DNA of 40,000 nucleotides from Mesostigma viride (GCA_009746045.1 RPFO01000167.1:2435148-2475147), one strand, 5' to 3'. Shown: positions 1 to 10,755, counted from the first letter of the stretch. Notes: a model not told the origin generated them from the sequence alone. Numbers and translations are program-made.

Positions 1-94
1 GGGCGGATGGGCGGATGGGCGGATGGGCGGATGGGCGGATGGGCGGATGGGCGGATGGGCGGATGGGCGGATTGGTGGATTGGTGGATTGGTGG
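1..94. repeat. 8-bp minisatellite in an intron
   Basis: Tandem GGATGGGC units (about eight) run into about four GGATTGGT units. The array lies upstream of the first visible exon of the phosphoglycerate mutase gene, so it is probably intronic. It begins at the window edge and may extend further left. Confidence 0.85.
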
Positions 95-311
95 ATCGTC
101 CCCACTCCCCACGTTCACCCAGCAGCACGCCTTTTCCAGCAGCACGGCTTTTCAGCGTCTGCCGCAATTATGCAAACTATCTTACATAAACCTTAACATT
201 TTTCCAAAAGATACCCGGCAGTCTTCTTGTTTTTACTTCTTTACCGACTGTTAATGGTTTCTCTTGACTTGAAACAGTCCTCGTTCTCCTCCCGGCTTCC
301 CTTGTCTCCAG

Positions 312-3300
312 GTCCCCACGTTCAGCCAGCAGCATGGCTTTCGCGGCTGCATGGTCGCCCCCACCAAGATCATCGCGGGGCTGGGGATGTCCCTGGAGAT
401 GGAGGTTGTGCCCGCGCAGGGCGCCACAGGCGATTACGGCACGTCACTCTCGTCCAAGGCCCGCGCGATCGTGGGTGCGATTACCGCCGGTGGGAGGACT
501 ACAAGCAGCCCCGCCACCTGTACTAGCACCGCCAGCGACAAAAGCTCTGATACTAGCAACCCCAGTAAGCCCGCAGCGGTGACCCATCCAACCACGGCAC
601 CACCAAGCGCTGCCACCATCGGTGGTACCGCTGCCGCTGTTGGCATCAGGAGCGACCGCGACCTTAGTAAAGCTGCGGCCGCGGCGGTGGGCCACCCAGG
701 CCCTGTTGATGGCGCAACCACTGGGGCCCATCTTCAGGATTCTCTGCCTCTGTCGGCCGTTAGGCAAATGGGGGGAGGGGCACAAACCGCACCCTTCAAC
801 TTCGGCTTCCTGCACATAAAGGTCGGTGAGATGCCACACTTTGAATGTTCAATCCTTTGCGCGTACCATGCGATAGGGTCAGCTTGGTTGGTTTAACCGG
901 CCGGTAGCTTCAACCAGGAAGTCGGTCAAGCGCCATGGGGTCGCATTCACCCCCACCAGGAGGTGGACGGCGCGGTGGTGTCCCCACTACCCCCGACCCA
1001 CTAAGTCCTACCCTTTCAATCCCACCTCACACCTAAAAATCTCCCTATTAAAAAAAAAAAATTGGGGAGTTTGTTTTTCTCACCCCACCCACCAGGCGGT
1101 GGATGATGCCGGACATGACCGCAACCTGGCCCTCAAGCGCGCGGGTCTGCGCTCGGTGGACGCCATGCTGGGCCAGCTGGTGCGGGCGCTGTGGCAGGCT
1201 GAGGGGCGCGGGGACGGGCGCTACATCCTGTGTGTGACGGGCGACCACACGACGCCGGTCGAGTGAGTGGGCCGCCAGGTGGAGTTGTTTATGTTTTAGG
1301 CCACCAGGTGGTTTCATGAAGAATCTTTTTGGTTTGGTCTCGTCTTGGTTTTCGGTAGGCAACCCTCGGTCTCGTCTGTGATTATTGGCACAGCATTGAT
1401 GGCATGGCCGCCATGCTGTTTAAGAAAATCCCCCCCCCCTTAATTGTTTTTGTTTGTTTTGATCGGATGGGCTCTTTCGTGGGTCCCACCGCGTCCTGTG
1501 TTGTGGTTCCCTGTCATGCGGCATGCCTTGATCTTGCCTGCTTGCAACAACAACCTACAACAACAAAAGAGTGTTCCCTCATTTGTTTTGGTAAGAAGAA
1601 AGAAAAGTTAATACTAGTAGCAGAAGATGTTTATAATTATTCATGAAACCGTGTCCACACGGTTGTTGTCTCTGCTGCGACACAGCTGTTCTGAGTAAGG
1701 GGCTATTGTCTTGGCTGTTTCATGAGCTGCCACGATGTTTTCAGCGTGCGCCAATGTACGGCCACAATCTTGTTGGCAAGCGGTGATGGCTGGCCTCCCT
1801 TCGTGTCATGCGCCACCTGTTTGGTTGAGTGGTAGGCCGGCACTGTCTCTCCCTGGCAGTCTGATTTGTCGCTTCAATGTCCCTTCAAAAGGTGGCCGCC
1901 TTGAAATCGTCACCTATAAAAAATCGCTGCGAGAAGGATCCATCCTAAAGCCTGGACAGGCAATTCAACACACTCCTCTGCTCTGTCTATGTTGCTTCCG
2001 TTGAATCCTGCGGTCGAATCAATCAACGACTGAATTGCTTAAACTGTTCAACAAAGTTATAACCCTGCTGTCTAATGTGTATCTCAACCCCCTGGCCAGG
2101 TATGGCGACCACTCGTGCGAGCCGGTGCCCTTCGCCGCCGCCTACCTGAGGGACATTGTAGACCTCCTGGGCCCCGACCACGTGCTTTCCATCAACATGG
2201 ACGACATCCCAACGCCACAGGTGGCGGCCGCCAGTGCTGGCGCTATCGCTGCTAGTCACCATCACGTGACACATGGCGAGGCTGGTCACGAGGCCAGTGA
2301 TGCGACAAAGAGGGACGCGGTCGCTAGTAGTCATGGGGCAGGTGGCAGTACGAGCGGGGTAGAACTGGCCCGCGGTAGCCACAACACCCACCTATTCGAA
2401 CCCGCCCATGCTTGCTGCCAAGGGGATGTTCCCGCGGCCCTGGCAAATCTGCGTTTGTCGGAATCACTCGCCGCCGCCGGCGCGTCCATTGGGGGCAGAA
2501 GGGAAGGAGCTGCTGCTGATGCCGCCGCATTGACGTGCACTCGTGGTCGCGGAAGCCAATGTGATTGCAAGAACCAAGGTGGTTGCAAAGGCCAATGTGG
2601 TTGCTCCGATGGGGAGGGCAAGGGCGGCTGCGCGGCGTGGCCTGTTGGAGAGAATGGATGTCCCGGGGGGCAGCTCGCAGGGGTGGTGATTGGGGGCGTT
2701 GCTTCTGGCGGCTGCATGGGCAGTCGTCTTCATCACCACGGGGATGGGGTGTGTTGCTTTGATGAGATCTCGGCCAGCAGAGGTGAGTGGTGGACAAGTG
2801 ATGTCTGACCAGCGATTTACGGGCAGGGCGGCACGGGATATGTGTTCTGCTTCGGCGTTGCTCACGAGTTTCTGGGTGGACCGCTGAAGATAGTTGACTT
2901 GATCCTATTTTGCTCGTGGTGTGTTGTGGATTAGGAGTTTCTCTTTCCAAATATATGTAGTATATTCCAAGTGCCCATGGTAGTTATTGTTTGTTATGCT
3001 GCCTGGCTGCTCTTACGTGCTAGCTGCGCTTACTTGCTAGCTGCTCTAATTACTTGCTAGCTGCTCTAATTGCTTGCTAGCTGCTCTAATTACTTGCTAG
3101 CTGCTCTAAATACTCGCTAGCCCTTCTGCTCACGCTTCACGTTTGTTGCCGCTATCCCGCTCCATACTGCTCTCATGGAGGCTCAAACGTGGATGCAGAC
3201 GTGGTGGTGCATATCAGCGGGTGATGGGATCGGCGGACCCCCGCCATGGTTCATAGATAGTGGTTCATAGGTAGATAGTTTCCGGGCCATGGTTCATAGA

Positions 3301-4274
3301 TAGTGGTTCATAGGTAGATAGTTTCCGGGCCATGGTTCATAGATAGTGGTTCATAGGTAGATAGTTTCCGGGCCATGGTTCATAGATAGTGGTTCATAGG
3401 TAGATAGTTTCCGGGCCATGGTTCATAGATAGTGGTTCATAGGTAGATAGTTTCCGGGCCATGGTTCATGGGTAGTTCCTGGGTAGTTCATGGATAGTTC
3501 CTACATTGTTCATAGATAATAGTTCATAGTTCATAGATTGCTTTGGCTAAATTGGGCCAATGATCTGCAAATAGCGATGTCATACGGTCATGTTTGATAC
3601 GCCCCCCGAGTCATTGGTACCCAGGGGCACTGCACCGGCACCTCGCATCATGCGGCATGGTAAACCCGGGATCTGCACTTGAACCACCCGATCTCAAGCT
3701 GGTTCACCTTCACCACGCAGCCACATGTTTGACTTGTAATGCATTCTTACACGTCTTCTTCTTTACATCTGTTTCTTTTTCCGTCTGACTTGTTAAGATG
3801 ATCATCTTTAGCTGTGCCAGCAAGTGCGTGACCTAACCCCCAAAAGGGGGTGGGTTAGTGTTGAGTCAGTTTCTAGTGCGTGGTCGGAGCGGTTTCAACG
3901 GATCGAAGACTGCTCCTGGTGCTTCTTGCCTGTGTGTATGCTTCGGGATACTTCTTGACTGTGTGTCCATACTTTAGAACAGACAACAATGATGGCATTT
4001 ATTTGTGGTATAGAGCATATGGCTAGTTTGTGGTTAGACCACATCTGTAGTTAGTAGACTTAGTACTAGCTTTAAAGTCGATTGGGGCATTCAGCGTTTT
4101 AGGCAGTCTTGTCCTGTTTTGCGATTTCAGTGCTCTTGTGCTTCATGCATGGGGCGTTTTTACTCCTCCACAGGTTGGCTTGGCCGTTTCCCTGGCAGCG
4201 AGGTCATGGGGATTCTCAAAGGGCTGGCGTCTGCCCAGGTGGCATCTGCGGAAGATCTGATTGCTGCCAAGTAA
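312..4274 (+). CDS. 2,3-bisphosphoglycerate-independent phosphoglycerate mutase, archaeal type (aPGM), 3' four exons
   Basis: This enzyme interconverts 3- and 2-phosphoglycerate in glycolysis. Visible exons are 312-821, 1096-1262, 2100-2782 and 4174-4274 (TAA stop). Splice sites are GT/AG and phases match: AAG|GTCGGT to AG|GCG, GA|GTGAGT to AG|G, G|GTGAGT to AG|GT. Exon 1 encodes HGFRGCMVAPTKIIAGLGMS and GATGDYGT, then NFGFLHIK. Exon 2 encodes AVDDAGHD and TGDHTTPVE, the metal and phosphate-binding motifs. Exon 3 encodes YGDHSCEPVPF and FDEISASRG. Exon 4 encodes WLGRFPGSEVMGILKGL. The order matches plant aPGM, which I know from the family. Two low-complexity insertions are unusual: about 100 residues between KARAI and NFGFLHIK, and about 170 Gly/Ala/Cys-rich residues in exon 3. 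The 5' part of the gene lies outside the window. Its exact targeting cannot be judged. Confidence 0.93.
822..1095 (+). other. aPGM intron
   Basis: Intron between the FGFLHIK exon and the AVDDAGHD exon. It starts GTCGGTGAG and ends CACCAG. It holds an A-run near 1051-1061 and no ORF of note. Confidence 0.8.
1263..2099 (+). other. aPGM intron
   Basis: Intron starting GTGAGTGG and ending TGGCCAG. I see short homopolymer runs (for example C-rich near 1431) and no recognisable gene or mobile element in it. Confidence 0.8.
3008..3125. repeat. about 20-bp tandem repeat
   Basis: About five imperfect copies of TTGCTAGCTGCTCTAATTAC in the last aPGM intron. Each copy contains the GCTAGC motif that is common in this window. 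Confidence 0.85.
3245..3459. repeat. 43-bp minisatellite, five copies
   Basis: A 43-bp unit built from GTTCATAGATAGTGGTTCAT plus AGGTAGATAGTTTCCGGGC is repeated five times almost without change. Period checked at CATGG: 3245, 3288 and onwards. It is followed by degenerate GGTTCATGGGTAG half-units to about 3540. Confidence 0.9.
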
Positions 4275-4590
4275 CAGGGATTTCAGAACATTTTTTCCTA
4301 CTGGGGAATCGGCCTGTGCACGTGCTCAAGGCAACTTTTTTTGGATGCATGGCGTCCTAACGTTGTATAGCGAAGGACAAGAGTAGTTGGCTGGGTGGAA
4401 AGACGCAAATCAGTCAGACAGATCAAATTTCAGCTAAACATGTCCAGACATGAGTCCTCAGCTGCGTAGGGCCTTAGTAGGGTGGTTGGTCAAGATCACT
4501 GTCTTTAATTGATACTAGTATTTAGCTTGAACTAGCAGTTGCATGAGTTCTTTGGTTCTATGGGACTGCATATATCCCTCCCACTGAGGA
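4275..4590. other. 3' flank of aPGM, no gene seen
   Basis: Sequence after the aPGM stop. It should include the 3' UTR. I see no ORF, repeat or clear polyadenylation signal here. Confidence 0.5.
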
Positions 4591-4640
4591 CTTATGCTCA
4601 CGTGACGCAGTCACGTGTCTATTACTTAATTAATTAATGG
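4591..4640 (+). repeat. Rep-D 3' end with stem-loop and TTAA tail
   Basis: The inverted repeat CACGTGACGCAGTCACGTG (4599-4617) is followed by a TTAATTAATTAA tail. The same hairpin and tail end two minus-strand copies at 25.4 kb and 4.7 kb. I read it as the 3' terminus of a non-LTR element or SINE. Confidence 0.55.
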
Positions 4641-4687
4641 GACTGGATTAGCCAGCACATCAGTTGCGAGGATGTGTACATGCGATT

Positions 4688-4885
4688 AGTTGATTAATTA
4701 ATTACTAGTATTAATCATTATTATACTGCATGCGTCAGGTGAGTGCCAATACCAAGTAAAGGAACTTCCAACCGGCCCTATACACAGCGAGTAGGCCGGA
4801 GGGAGGGCCGGCGCCCTAGCAAGCTAGCTTCTCTCACTGCCACAAGTGGGCCGCAGGCCGGTCACAGAGCTTTCTATCAATCAAC
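4688..4885 (-). repeat. Rep-D copy, minus strand
   Basis: The tail lies on the left (GATTAATTAATTA), then a degraded hairpin (GCGTCAGGTGAG) and a roughly 120-bp body that includes GTGCCAATAC, CCCTATACACAGCGAG and CTTCTCTCACTGCC. The body also occurs at 24815-24910 and 25415-25545. No coding potential was seen. It could be a SINE or the 3' UTR of a LINE. Confidence 0.6.
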
Positions 4886-4913
4886 AGCATTGATCAATAG
4901 AAAGATCATTGAT

Positions 4914-5137
4914 CAATTAATTAATTAATTAATTAATTAATAATTAATTAATTAATTAAACTCGTGCTCCCGTTGGGGAGTCACGGAGCACCGGAGTGCT
5001 TTTCATCCCTGTATGTGCACAACAGGAAGAAAGGGCAGAGACCCCCTTCCTCCTTTATGCCAGAGGCATGCCACAGCAGCAATGGTACATGCACGATAGA
5101 CGATCCGGCAAGTTCTGTGGGTGCAATAAGACCCATG
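4914..5137 (-). mobile_element. HAL 3'-UTR fragment with (TTAA)n tail
   Basis: A long TTAA-type tail (4914-4959) precedes the terminal stem-loop and 3' UTR of the HAL family in reverse orientation. It matches 15325-15520 and 6380-6570, including AGCACTCCGGTGCT in the sense strand. The copy is 5'-truncated at about 5137, where LINE-B begins. Confidence 0.8.
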
Positions 5138-5262
5138 AAAATTAAATTAAATTATAACATGACTCCATTGGGAGATCATGTAGCACATATTCCCTTGCTG
5201 GATGGATGGAGGTGGGCAAAGCCGCGAAACCGAACTAATCTAACTCTAAGCTAATTTCTAAT

Positions 5263-5790
5263 CTAGAAAACCCTAACTATTCTACTCAGCAAAGCGCCCC
5301 TTCCTCTTAGGGGGGGGGGGCTTGCCCACAGGCGGCCGCTGGCGGCGTATGAGCCTGGACAATCGTCTTCCACCTCTTCTTGTTCTGCATAGCAGTCCAA
5401 GCAAGATCGAGAGAGGGAGTGAATGCGATGTTCAAACGGGGCTGGGACCACTAGGTCGGCCAGCAAATGCTGTGTGTAGGTCATGACATGTTTGCCTACC
5501 TTCTTAGGTATGTCCTTGGGGCCAGGCCAGGTCAGGATATGCCGCCCTGGCTGGCCAAGCCACTGCTGCCTGCAGGGGCCGGCCAGACCGAGGTTGGTGT
5601 CTACCTGGCTGGTGCGAGCAAGATGTCCCGACGAATGCTATCCTACGCTGTCTACTGATTTCGTCCGAAATGCGAGGCATGCATGCCCTGGTACAAAGAT
5701 TCTAAGGACCTATGCGTGGAAAAACCTACATTCAGCTGGCCTGACAGAGCATCCTGGTTACCGACTTCGTACCGTGCCGTCTAGCTAGCT
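5263..5790 (-). pseudogene. LINE-B ORF2 C-terminus, broken
   Basis: Reverse-strand remnant of the ORF2 C-terminal region (compare the intact plus-strand version at 34363-34995). Recognisable pieces are the Arg-rich GHLAR/TSQVDT-type region near 5590-5650 and the terminal basic KRRRRFDE-like end near 5290. Frames shift repeatedly, so no product is expected. Confidence 0.7.
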
Positions 5791-5800
5791 TGGCGGCCAG

Positions 5801-6578
5801 AGCTCTCCTTACCCTCATGGGCCTGGTAGGTGAGGTAGAACTACGTGGGTGCCACCGCCTTCCCCACTCACGGGACAAGGCGGCTCCCGGGCCACCAGTC
5901 CTGCTCACCAGGCCCCTCCCGTGAGGACAGCCTGCAGCGGTTCCTCTCTCGTCGCAAGCGGTTGAACGACCTCACCTGGACGCTGGAAGACGACCTGACC
6001 CCCGCTCAGCAGCAGCAGCGACGCGACCGGCTGGCCGGAATACCGGCTCCGCCACAAGCAGGACCCCCAGAAGCCCAATTGGTGTACTGGAGGGGCGGGG
6101 ACCTGATGATCAACCTGGCACAAGATGTGGTCGTCCCCTGCGGGCTAGAATAGCTTGCAAAACAGCCCTACTGAGCTTGTATCCATTGGTTGTCACTGCC
6201 GCTATGGCAGCCATGCTTAGAATGTTTGCCTAGCTGTGCCAACATACCTAGTCACGTGCACCGCGAACGCACGGTACACGGCATTACCAGCTAGCCATAT
6301 AGCCTTAGCCTAGTCCCTTGTACAGCCATGCTACGTCCTGGCTATGCTCAGATCACTTGCCCACGCTCCTTGTTATGCCATGCTCACATGGGTCTTATTG
6401 CACCAACAGATCGCCGGACCGTTTAGCGTGACAGTCCGACTTCGGCTGTGGCATGCCTTTGGCATTAAGGAGAATGGGGGCCTCTACCCTTTCTCCTGTT
6501 GTGCACACACAGGGATTAAAAGCACTACGGTGCTCCGTGACCCCCTGGCAACGGGAGCACGAGTTTAAAATTAATTAA
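5801..6578 (+). mobile_element. HAL copy 1 (ORF1-only non-LTR element) with 11-bp TSD
   Basis: The insertion lies in LINE-B copy I and is flanked by the direct repeat TTGGCGGCCAG (5790-5800 and 6579-6589). It holds an L1-type ORF1 C-terminus, a roughly 400-bp 3' UTR, an AGCAC-UACG-GTGCT tetraloop hairpin (6521-6534), a terminal stem-loop and a short TTAA tail. No ORF2 lies between ORF1 and the 3' end. The 3' terminus is shared with LINE-E. Confidence 0.88.
5845..6153 (+). pseudogene. L1-type ORF1 C-terminal domain fragment (HAL copy 1)
   Basis: Encodes FLSRRKRLNDLTWTLEDDLT, then PAQQQQRRD and VYWRGGDLMIN. This resembles the end of the RRM plus the C-terminal domain of L1 ORF1p, an RNA-binding nucleic-acid chaperone (family knowledge). 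Compared with HAL copy 2, the stretch after RRD is shifted (RLAGIPAPPQ instead of LWPEYLRHKQ) and recovers before VYWRGG. The upstream RRM is truncated. Confidence 0.75.
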
Positions 6579-7638
6579 TTGGCGGCCAGCGTGTCCGTGA
6601 GCGTCCATGCCTCGGCGTCATAGGTGAGCACCATGAGGCCCCAGGACCTTGAGGAGCATGCGCTTGCGGTGCTCGCCGAGGCCCTTTGAGCGCCAGTAGG
6701 TGTTGAGCGAACGATGCCTAGCCCAGGCCAGGCCGATGCGGGTGTCCACATCGTCGGCGATGTCCGGCATGCTCCCGGCCCAGCAGTTTGAAGCGATCAC
6801 GGAACGGGACGATCTGTCCCGTCTAGTGCATGCAGGGCTCCGCGGCAGCGGCGGGCGACTGGAAGGCCCAACCACCATCGCCTCAGTTTTGACGCTAATC
6901 TCCAACCCCACCGCCCTCGCCGGCTCCAAGCCCAGACAGTCCAACCAGGTCCGGCATGTGCTCGGGGCGCGCGATAAGGGTGGTGTCATCCGCATAAATC
7001 AGGTTGGACAGGCGGTATAGCCGGGGTCAACGCAGCCGTGTTCGCGCTCGTCAAGGATGTACGTCCAAGCCGGGCTCGAACCCCTTAAGAGCAGCAAAGT
7101 GCGCACGTGCCCGGCGCATGACGTGAAACACGACAATAATGAACTCGATATGGGGACAGGACACAACCTTGCCACACCCCGTGGTGAAGGGGGAATGGTG
7201 GGGAGGTGCCTTCCGCAGTCCGCACTACTGCCTGTTATGAGCCCTCATACAGTCGACGAATCATTGGCAGCAATAAACACTGGTGGTACCCGATCCAGAT
7301 CGAGGTATAGGATGGCCCAAAGAGCCTCCCAGAGGACCGTGTCAAAGGCCTAGATATATTCAACAAAAATGAAGACCAGCGGCAAACTGTCAGGGCAAAG
7401 GCGACGCACCTCCGAGCCATCAACCGGTGCGCGACAAACCGACAGCCATGACAGTGTTATACGACCACGACGGAAACCCATCTGAGACTCACCCAGGTGT
7501 GGGTCCAGCGCGGCGTGGAGCCTGTGCAGCATCATGCACATGAAGACCTTCAGCGCGGCGCTCTGGAGGCAGACAACCCGATAGTTACGTACCGGGGTCA
7601 TGCAGCAGCAGATCGAGCCCTTCTTGCAAAGGTCGGAC

Positions 7639-8729
7639 AAATATTATTGAACCCATAAATAACATTTAAATACTTTTGGCAGGTACCAAAACAAGATCAA
7701 ATAACATTTAAATATTTTCACACAAACTGGGGGGCAAGGCAAATATATCAAGGAGACAACTGGTCAGCGCAGGCCAGAAATCGGGAGAATCCGGACCATG
7801 GTAGCTCGAGCCTGCCGTTATCTTGTCCGCGTGTTCGAGTCGTTCAGGATGATGAAGATGAATATGGTGATGGAAATGTGTAGCCTTGTGCATTGAAATT
7901 ATGGCTGGCTTACCTGTAGCTAGAGCGACTATATCATGACCTAGGTCATGACCAGAATATCATGACCTAGACGGTGGGGCCGGAAACAGCATGCTTGATC
8001 AGGGCGTGTGTTTCGAGCCTAACTGGCCGGGAGTGCCTAGTGGTGAGCACCATTGCTGCGATCGCTCTCCCACCATTTACGAGGAAATACCCGCAAATGG
8101 AAAACCACTGAAAAGGTCTAGCTAGCCAGTCATCACGTTAGCCATGCCATGATTCCAAATTACATATATTTAAATGTTCTTCTGCGCTAGGGGGCTTAAT
8201 GCCAAATACCAAGGAGAATAATGCCAAATACATTTAAATATTTTCCAACGCAACTATGTAGGTCTTTCGTGACTTGTAAATTCTGCCAAAGGGCCCCGAG
8301 GCAATTAAAAATATATTCATAAATATCAAGCAAACTAAATATATTTGTAAATATATTTAGTTTACTTGATATTAAATACCCTTTAATAATTAATTAGTAA
8401 ATCAATTTAAATAGTTGTCTCAATTTAATAGATAGTTAAATAGAATTGTGGTTCTCTGAACATAGTTTCTTTATAGTGAGATGGAAGGCAGGAAGGGTAG
8501 CCGCTATAGCTAGGTTATGAGGTTTCACGACTTCACGTGACATACCTTTTGAGGCCGATGCGGCCTGCATGATCCGGATTAGTCGTGGCCAAAGCTTTGG
8601 CCAGTTTTTCTAATTGGCCATGGCCAGGTGGCAGGATGAGCTACGTTGAGGTATAAACCTGCCACTGTCTAGGTTTCTTTGTTAATGGCGTAGTGATTAA
8701 CTATAGATCTAGATTCTTTCTCTCACGCA

Positions 8730-8736
<7 letters not shown>
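7639..8736. other. AT-rich non-coding stretch with inverted repeats
   Basis: No credible gene was seen. AACATTTAAATA-type motifs recur (7665, 7700, 8165, 8228). TCATGACCTAGGTCATGA is a perfect palindrome near 7934-7951. A near-perfect 25-bp inverted repeat lies at 8322-8373. Confidence 0.5.
8322..8373. repeat. 25-bp inverted repeat (hairpin)
   Basis: Arms 8322-8346 and 8349-8373 (cores AAACTAAATATATTT and AAATATATTTAGTTT) pair with one mismatch around a 2-nt loop. It could be the core of a small MITE; no TSD was identified. Confidence 0.7.
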
Positions 8737-8773
<37 letters not shown>

Positions 8774-8831
8774 CAACATCACTCCGTTGGGAGTCAATGT
8801 AGCACATATCCCTGAGAAGGGGCATATATAT
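8737..8831 (-). mobile_element. Rep-G 3' end with (ATT)n tail, split by R2L
   Basis: A TTA/ATT microsatellite of about 36 bp (8738-8773) is followed, in reverse orientation, by the terminal hairpin ACTCCGTTGGGAGT and the Rep-G body (GTAGCACATATCC, GAAGGGGCATAT). The body resumes at 14604 after the R2L cluster. It is homologous to 28985-29198 and 29404-29650. Confidence 0.75.
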
Positions 8832-8837
8832 TAAAAC

Positions 8838-9458
8838 TGCCGGAGCGGGCACCGCGGGCACCACATGTTAGTTTGTGATGCTTGCAATTCCGGGTGGCAC
8901 TTGCAGTGTCTTACTCCCCGGCTCTACCGGGTCCCGCCAGGCTCCTGGACGTGCCCGCGCTGTCCCCCCCCGCGGGCCCCCGGGCTGCCCTCCCCGCCGG
9001 GTGCTCCGGCCCCCTGCCCCGTGTGCCCCCCTGCCGAGGCCCTCGGGGCGGGCCGTGGCCTGCCCGATGGGGCCGCCGTTGCTCGGGCCCTGGCGCCCTC
9101 GGCCCCGGGGCCCCACCCGTCGCCTGGCCCCGCCGACGGGGGCGCGGCGCTGTCGCCTGGGCTGGCCGACCCCCGGCGGGCCTGGCGACCCCGGCGCCCG
9201 CCCCCGGCCCCTCGCTCCCCGACGCTCTGGCCTCCCTTCCCCCGGCCGCGGTTGGCCACCCAGCCGCCACCCCCGTCCTTGCCGCGTGGGACGGCGGCCC
9301 CCGGGCCCACGCGTTCACCTCGTGGCCGCCCTCGCACATTGTCGGCGTGGTGGGCCGCGCCACCTTTTCTTGGGCGTACTGCCCTTTGTTGCTGGACGCG
9401 GTCGGGTTCCAGGCCGCCTTCCCCTCGCTCCCTAGGCCCCCGGCCTTCCTGGCCCTAG
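8838..9458 (+). pseudogene. R2L ORF, N-terminal PHD-finger segment
   Basis: Encodes CRSGHRGHHMLVCDAC, NSGWHLQC and SWTCPRC, which match the PHD pattern from its second Cys onward (C-x11-CxxC-x4-HxxC-x14-CxxC). The first Cys is missing because the element is 5'-truncated here. PHD fingers usually read histone tails, so a chromatin-targeting role is plausible but inferred. A Pro/Gly/Ala-rich linker follows. From about 9300 the more protein-like frame is the +2 frame (AFTSWPPSHIVGVVGRATFS), which suggests a frameshift inside the linker. Confidence 0.7.
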
Positions 9459-9465
9459 TTGCGCG

Positions 9466-10755
9466 GTGCGGGCGACATTTCTTTCCGCCGCCCCCCCGGT
9501 GACGGCCTCGACTCTTTGGGGGTATGTCTTGGAAGGATATCACGCCGGCTGCCGGCTGCCGTGGCATCTCCCGGCCGCCCGGCAGGAAGAGCTGCTTTCC
9601 CTGGACGAGCGGGTGGGTCAGGAGGTGGTCGAGTTCGTCACGGCGGTGGCTCGAGACGCACAGGTCTCGGTGCGGGCGGCCTACCTCGCGGGCGGCGCCG
9701 ACCTGGGCCTCATGTCCCCGCGGCAGCTTCGCCTCTTCTTGGACGCCCAGGCCCCGCCTCCCGGCCCGGTTGCCAGTGGGGGCTTTCTCATCACCTCCCT
9801 CAGCCTGGCGCAGGCCGCCATGCTGCGTGTGGAGTTCGGGGCCCCCATCGCGGTTCAGGGCGGCCAGGCCATCTTGGTGGACTCGGCCGGGCGCGCCCAG
9901 CCCCTAACCGCGGGGACGCCTGTTTCTGCCTTCCTCCACGACATCCTGGAGTTGGCAGGCATCCCGCACGAATGGCACCCCGCGGCTGACCAACCGGTCG
10001 GCATCCTCTCGCGCGCCCAGATTGCTGCTCTCCCGGGTTGCTGGGAGGCCGGCTGGGACCCGCCCCCCCCTCATGTCCGGTCCCTTCTGGAGGGGGACGA
10101 CCCCGAGTCGGGCTCCTGTGCCATCTGCCTTGAGCCCTTCCGGCCGGGGGATGGCTTGTGTCGCCTGCCCGCGTGCGGCCACACATTCCATCAAGCGTGC
10201 ATCGCGCGCAGCTTGCTCCACTCCGTGCCGCGCTGCCCGTTGTGCCGGGCTGTTGTGCCGCCCCCTGGGACTGCGCTTCCTCTCGGCCCGCCCCCGGTCT
10301 CGCTGGGTCCCCTGCCGGGTCCCCACCGGGCCCCGGGGCCAGCTGCCTCCCCGACCCCTCGGCCGCCGCCCCCGGCCTCGTTGCCGGGGCCTGGGGTGGT
10401 CGCGGGCGCGCTGGCGAGTCCCCCTGGGAGGGGCGCCGGCGTTCTCGATCCCCCTCCGCTGGGGGTCTCCCCGGTGGGCACTGCCTCCTCCGTGGCCCCG
10501 GCGGGCTGCCGGGCGCTGGTCGGGTCGTGGTGCGCGCGCCTGCCGGCCCGGCTGGGGAGACGCCGCAGGCCCCACGTCCTGCCTTTGCTGGCGCCGCTCC
10601 CCGCCACTCAGCGCCCGCCGACGGCCTTCACCGGTGTGCCGTGCTGCTTCCCACGGGGTCCCCGTGTGCTGGTGTGTTCCACAACCGTAACCTCCTCTGC
10701 CAGCACCTTCGCGCTGTGCACCCCGATCTCGGCGCGGCGGATCTGCAGGCCATGA
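9466..10755 (+). pseudogene. R2L ORF, unique region plus RING-H2 segment
   Basis: A 429-residue open frame. Residues 1-200 (YHAGCRLPWHLPAARQEELL, VRAAYLAGGADLGLMSPRQL) match no domain I can name. Near residues 218-260 there is a C3H2C3 RING: CAICLEPF, then CGHTFHQAC and CPLC. RING-H2 domains usually act as E3 ubiquitin ligases; activity here is inference. After the RING the frame becomes Pro/Gly-rich, and the coding signal moves to another frame by about 10600. Confidence 0.75.

Larger units (their letters stand above)
2783..4173 (+). other. long aPGM intron with two minisatellites
   Basis: Intron starting GTGAGTGG and ending CTCCACAG. It carries the two tandem arrays at about 3008-3125 and 3245-3459. 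The rest has no ORF that looks coding. Confidence 0.8.
5138..7638 (-). mobile_element. LINE-B copy I (5'-truncated), interrupted by HAL
   Basis: Minus-strand non-LTR element. The 3' end is an ATTTA-type tail at about 5139-5157, followed by a stem-loop around CTCC-CAAT-GGAG. The ORF2 C-terminal part lies in 5263-5790. After the HAL insertion ORF2 resumes at 6581-7638. The 6618-6995 segment encodes WLDCLGLE, KTEAM and DDVDTRIGLAWAR. The 7350-7640 segment encodes CLQSAALKVFM and HLGESQMGFRRGR, which are reverse-transcriptase segments before the palm. The reading frame is broken many times, largely by 4-nt insertions that copies II and III lack. It is homologous to 32846-36343 and 34042-35126. 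Confidence 0.88.

Noticed and set aside
351-896. 181-residue ORF starting at the internal ATG 351
   Set aside because: It is an aPGM exon read through. The residues past 821 are intronic and the true start is upstream of the window.
2324-2950. 208-residue minus-strand ORF in the aPGM exon
   Set aside because: Pro/His/Arg-rich antisense shadow of the exon that encodes GDHSCEPVPF.
8911-9567. Several long overlapping ORFs on both strands at 8.9-9.6 kb
   Set aside because: High GC makes stops rare. Only the PHD frame and the later +2 frame have plausible content.
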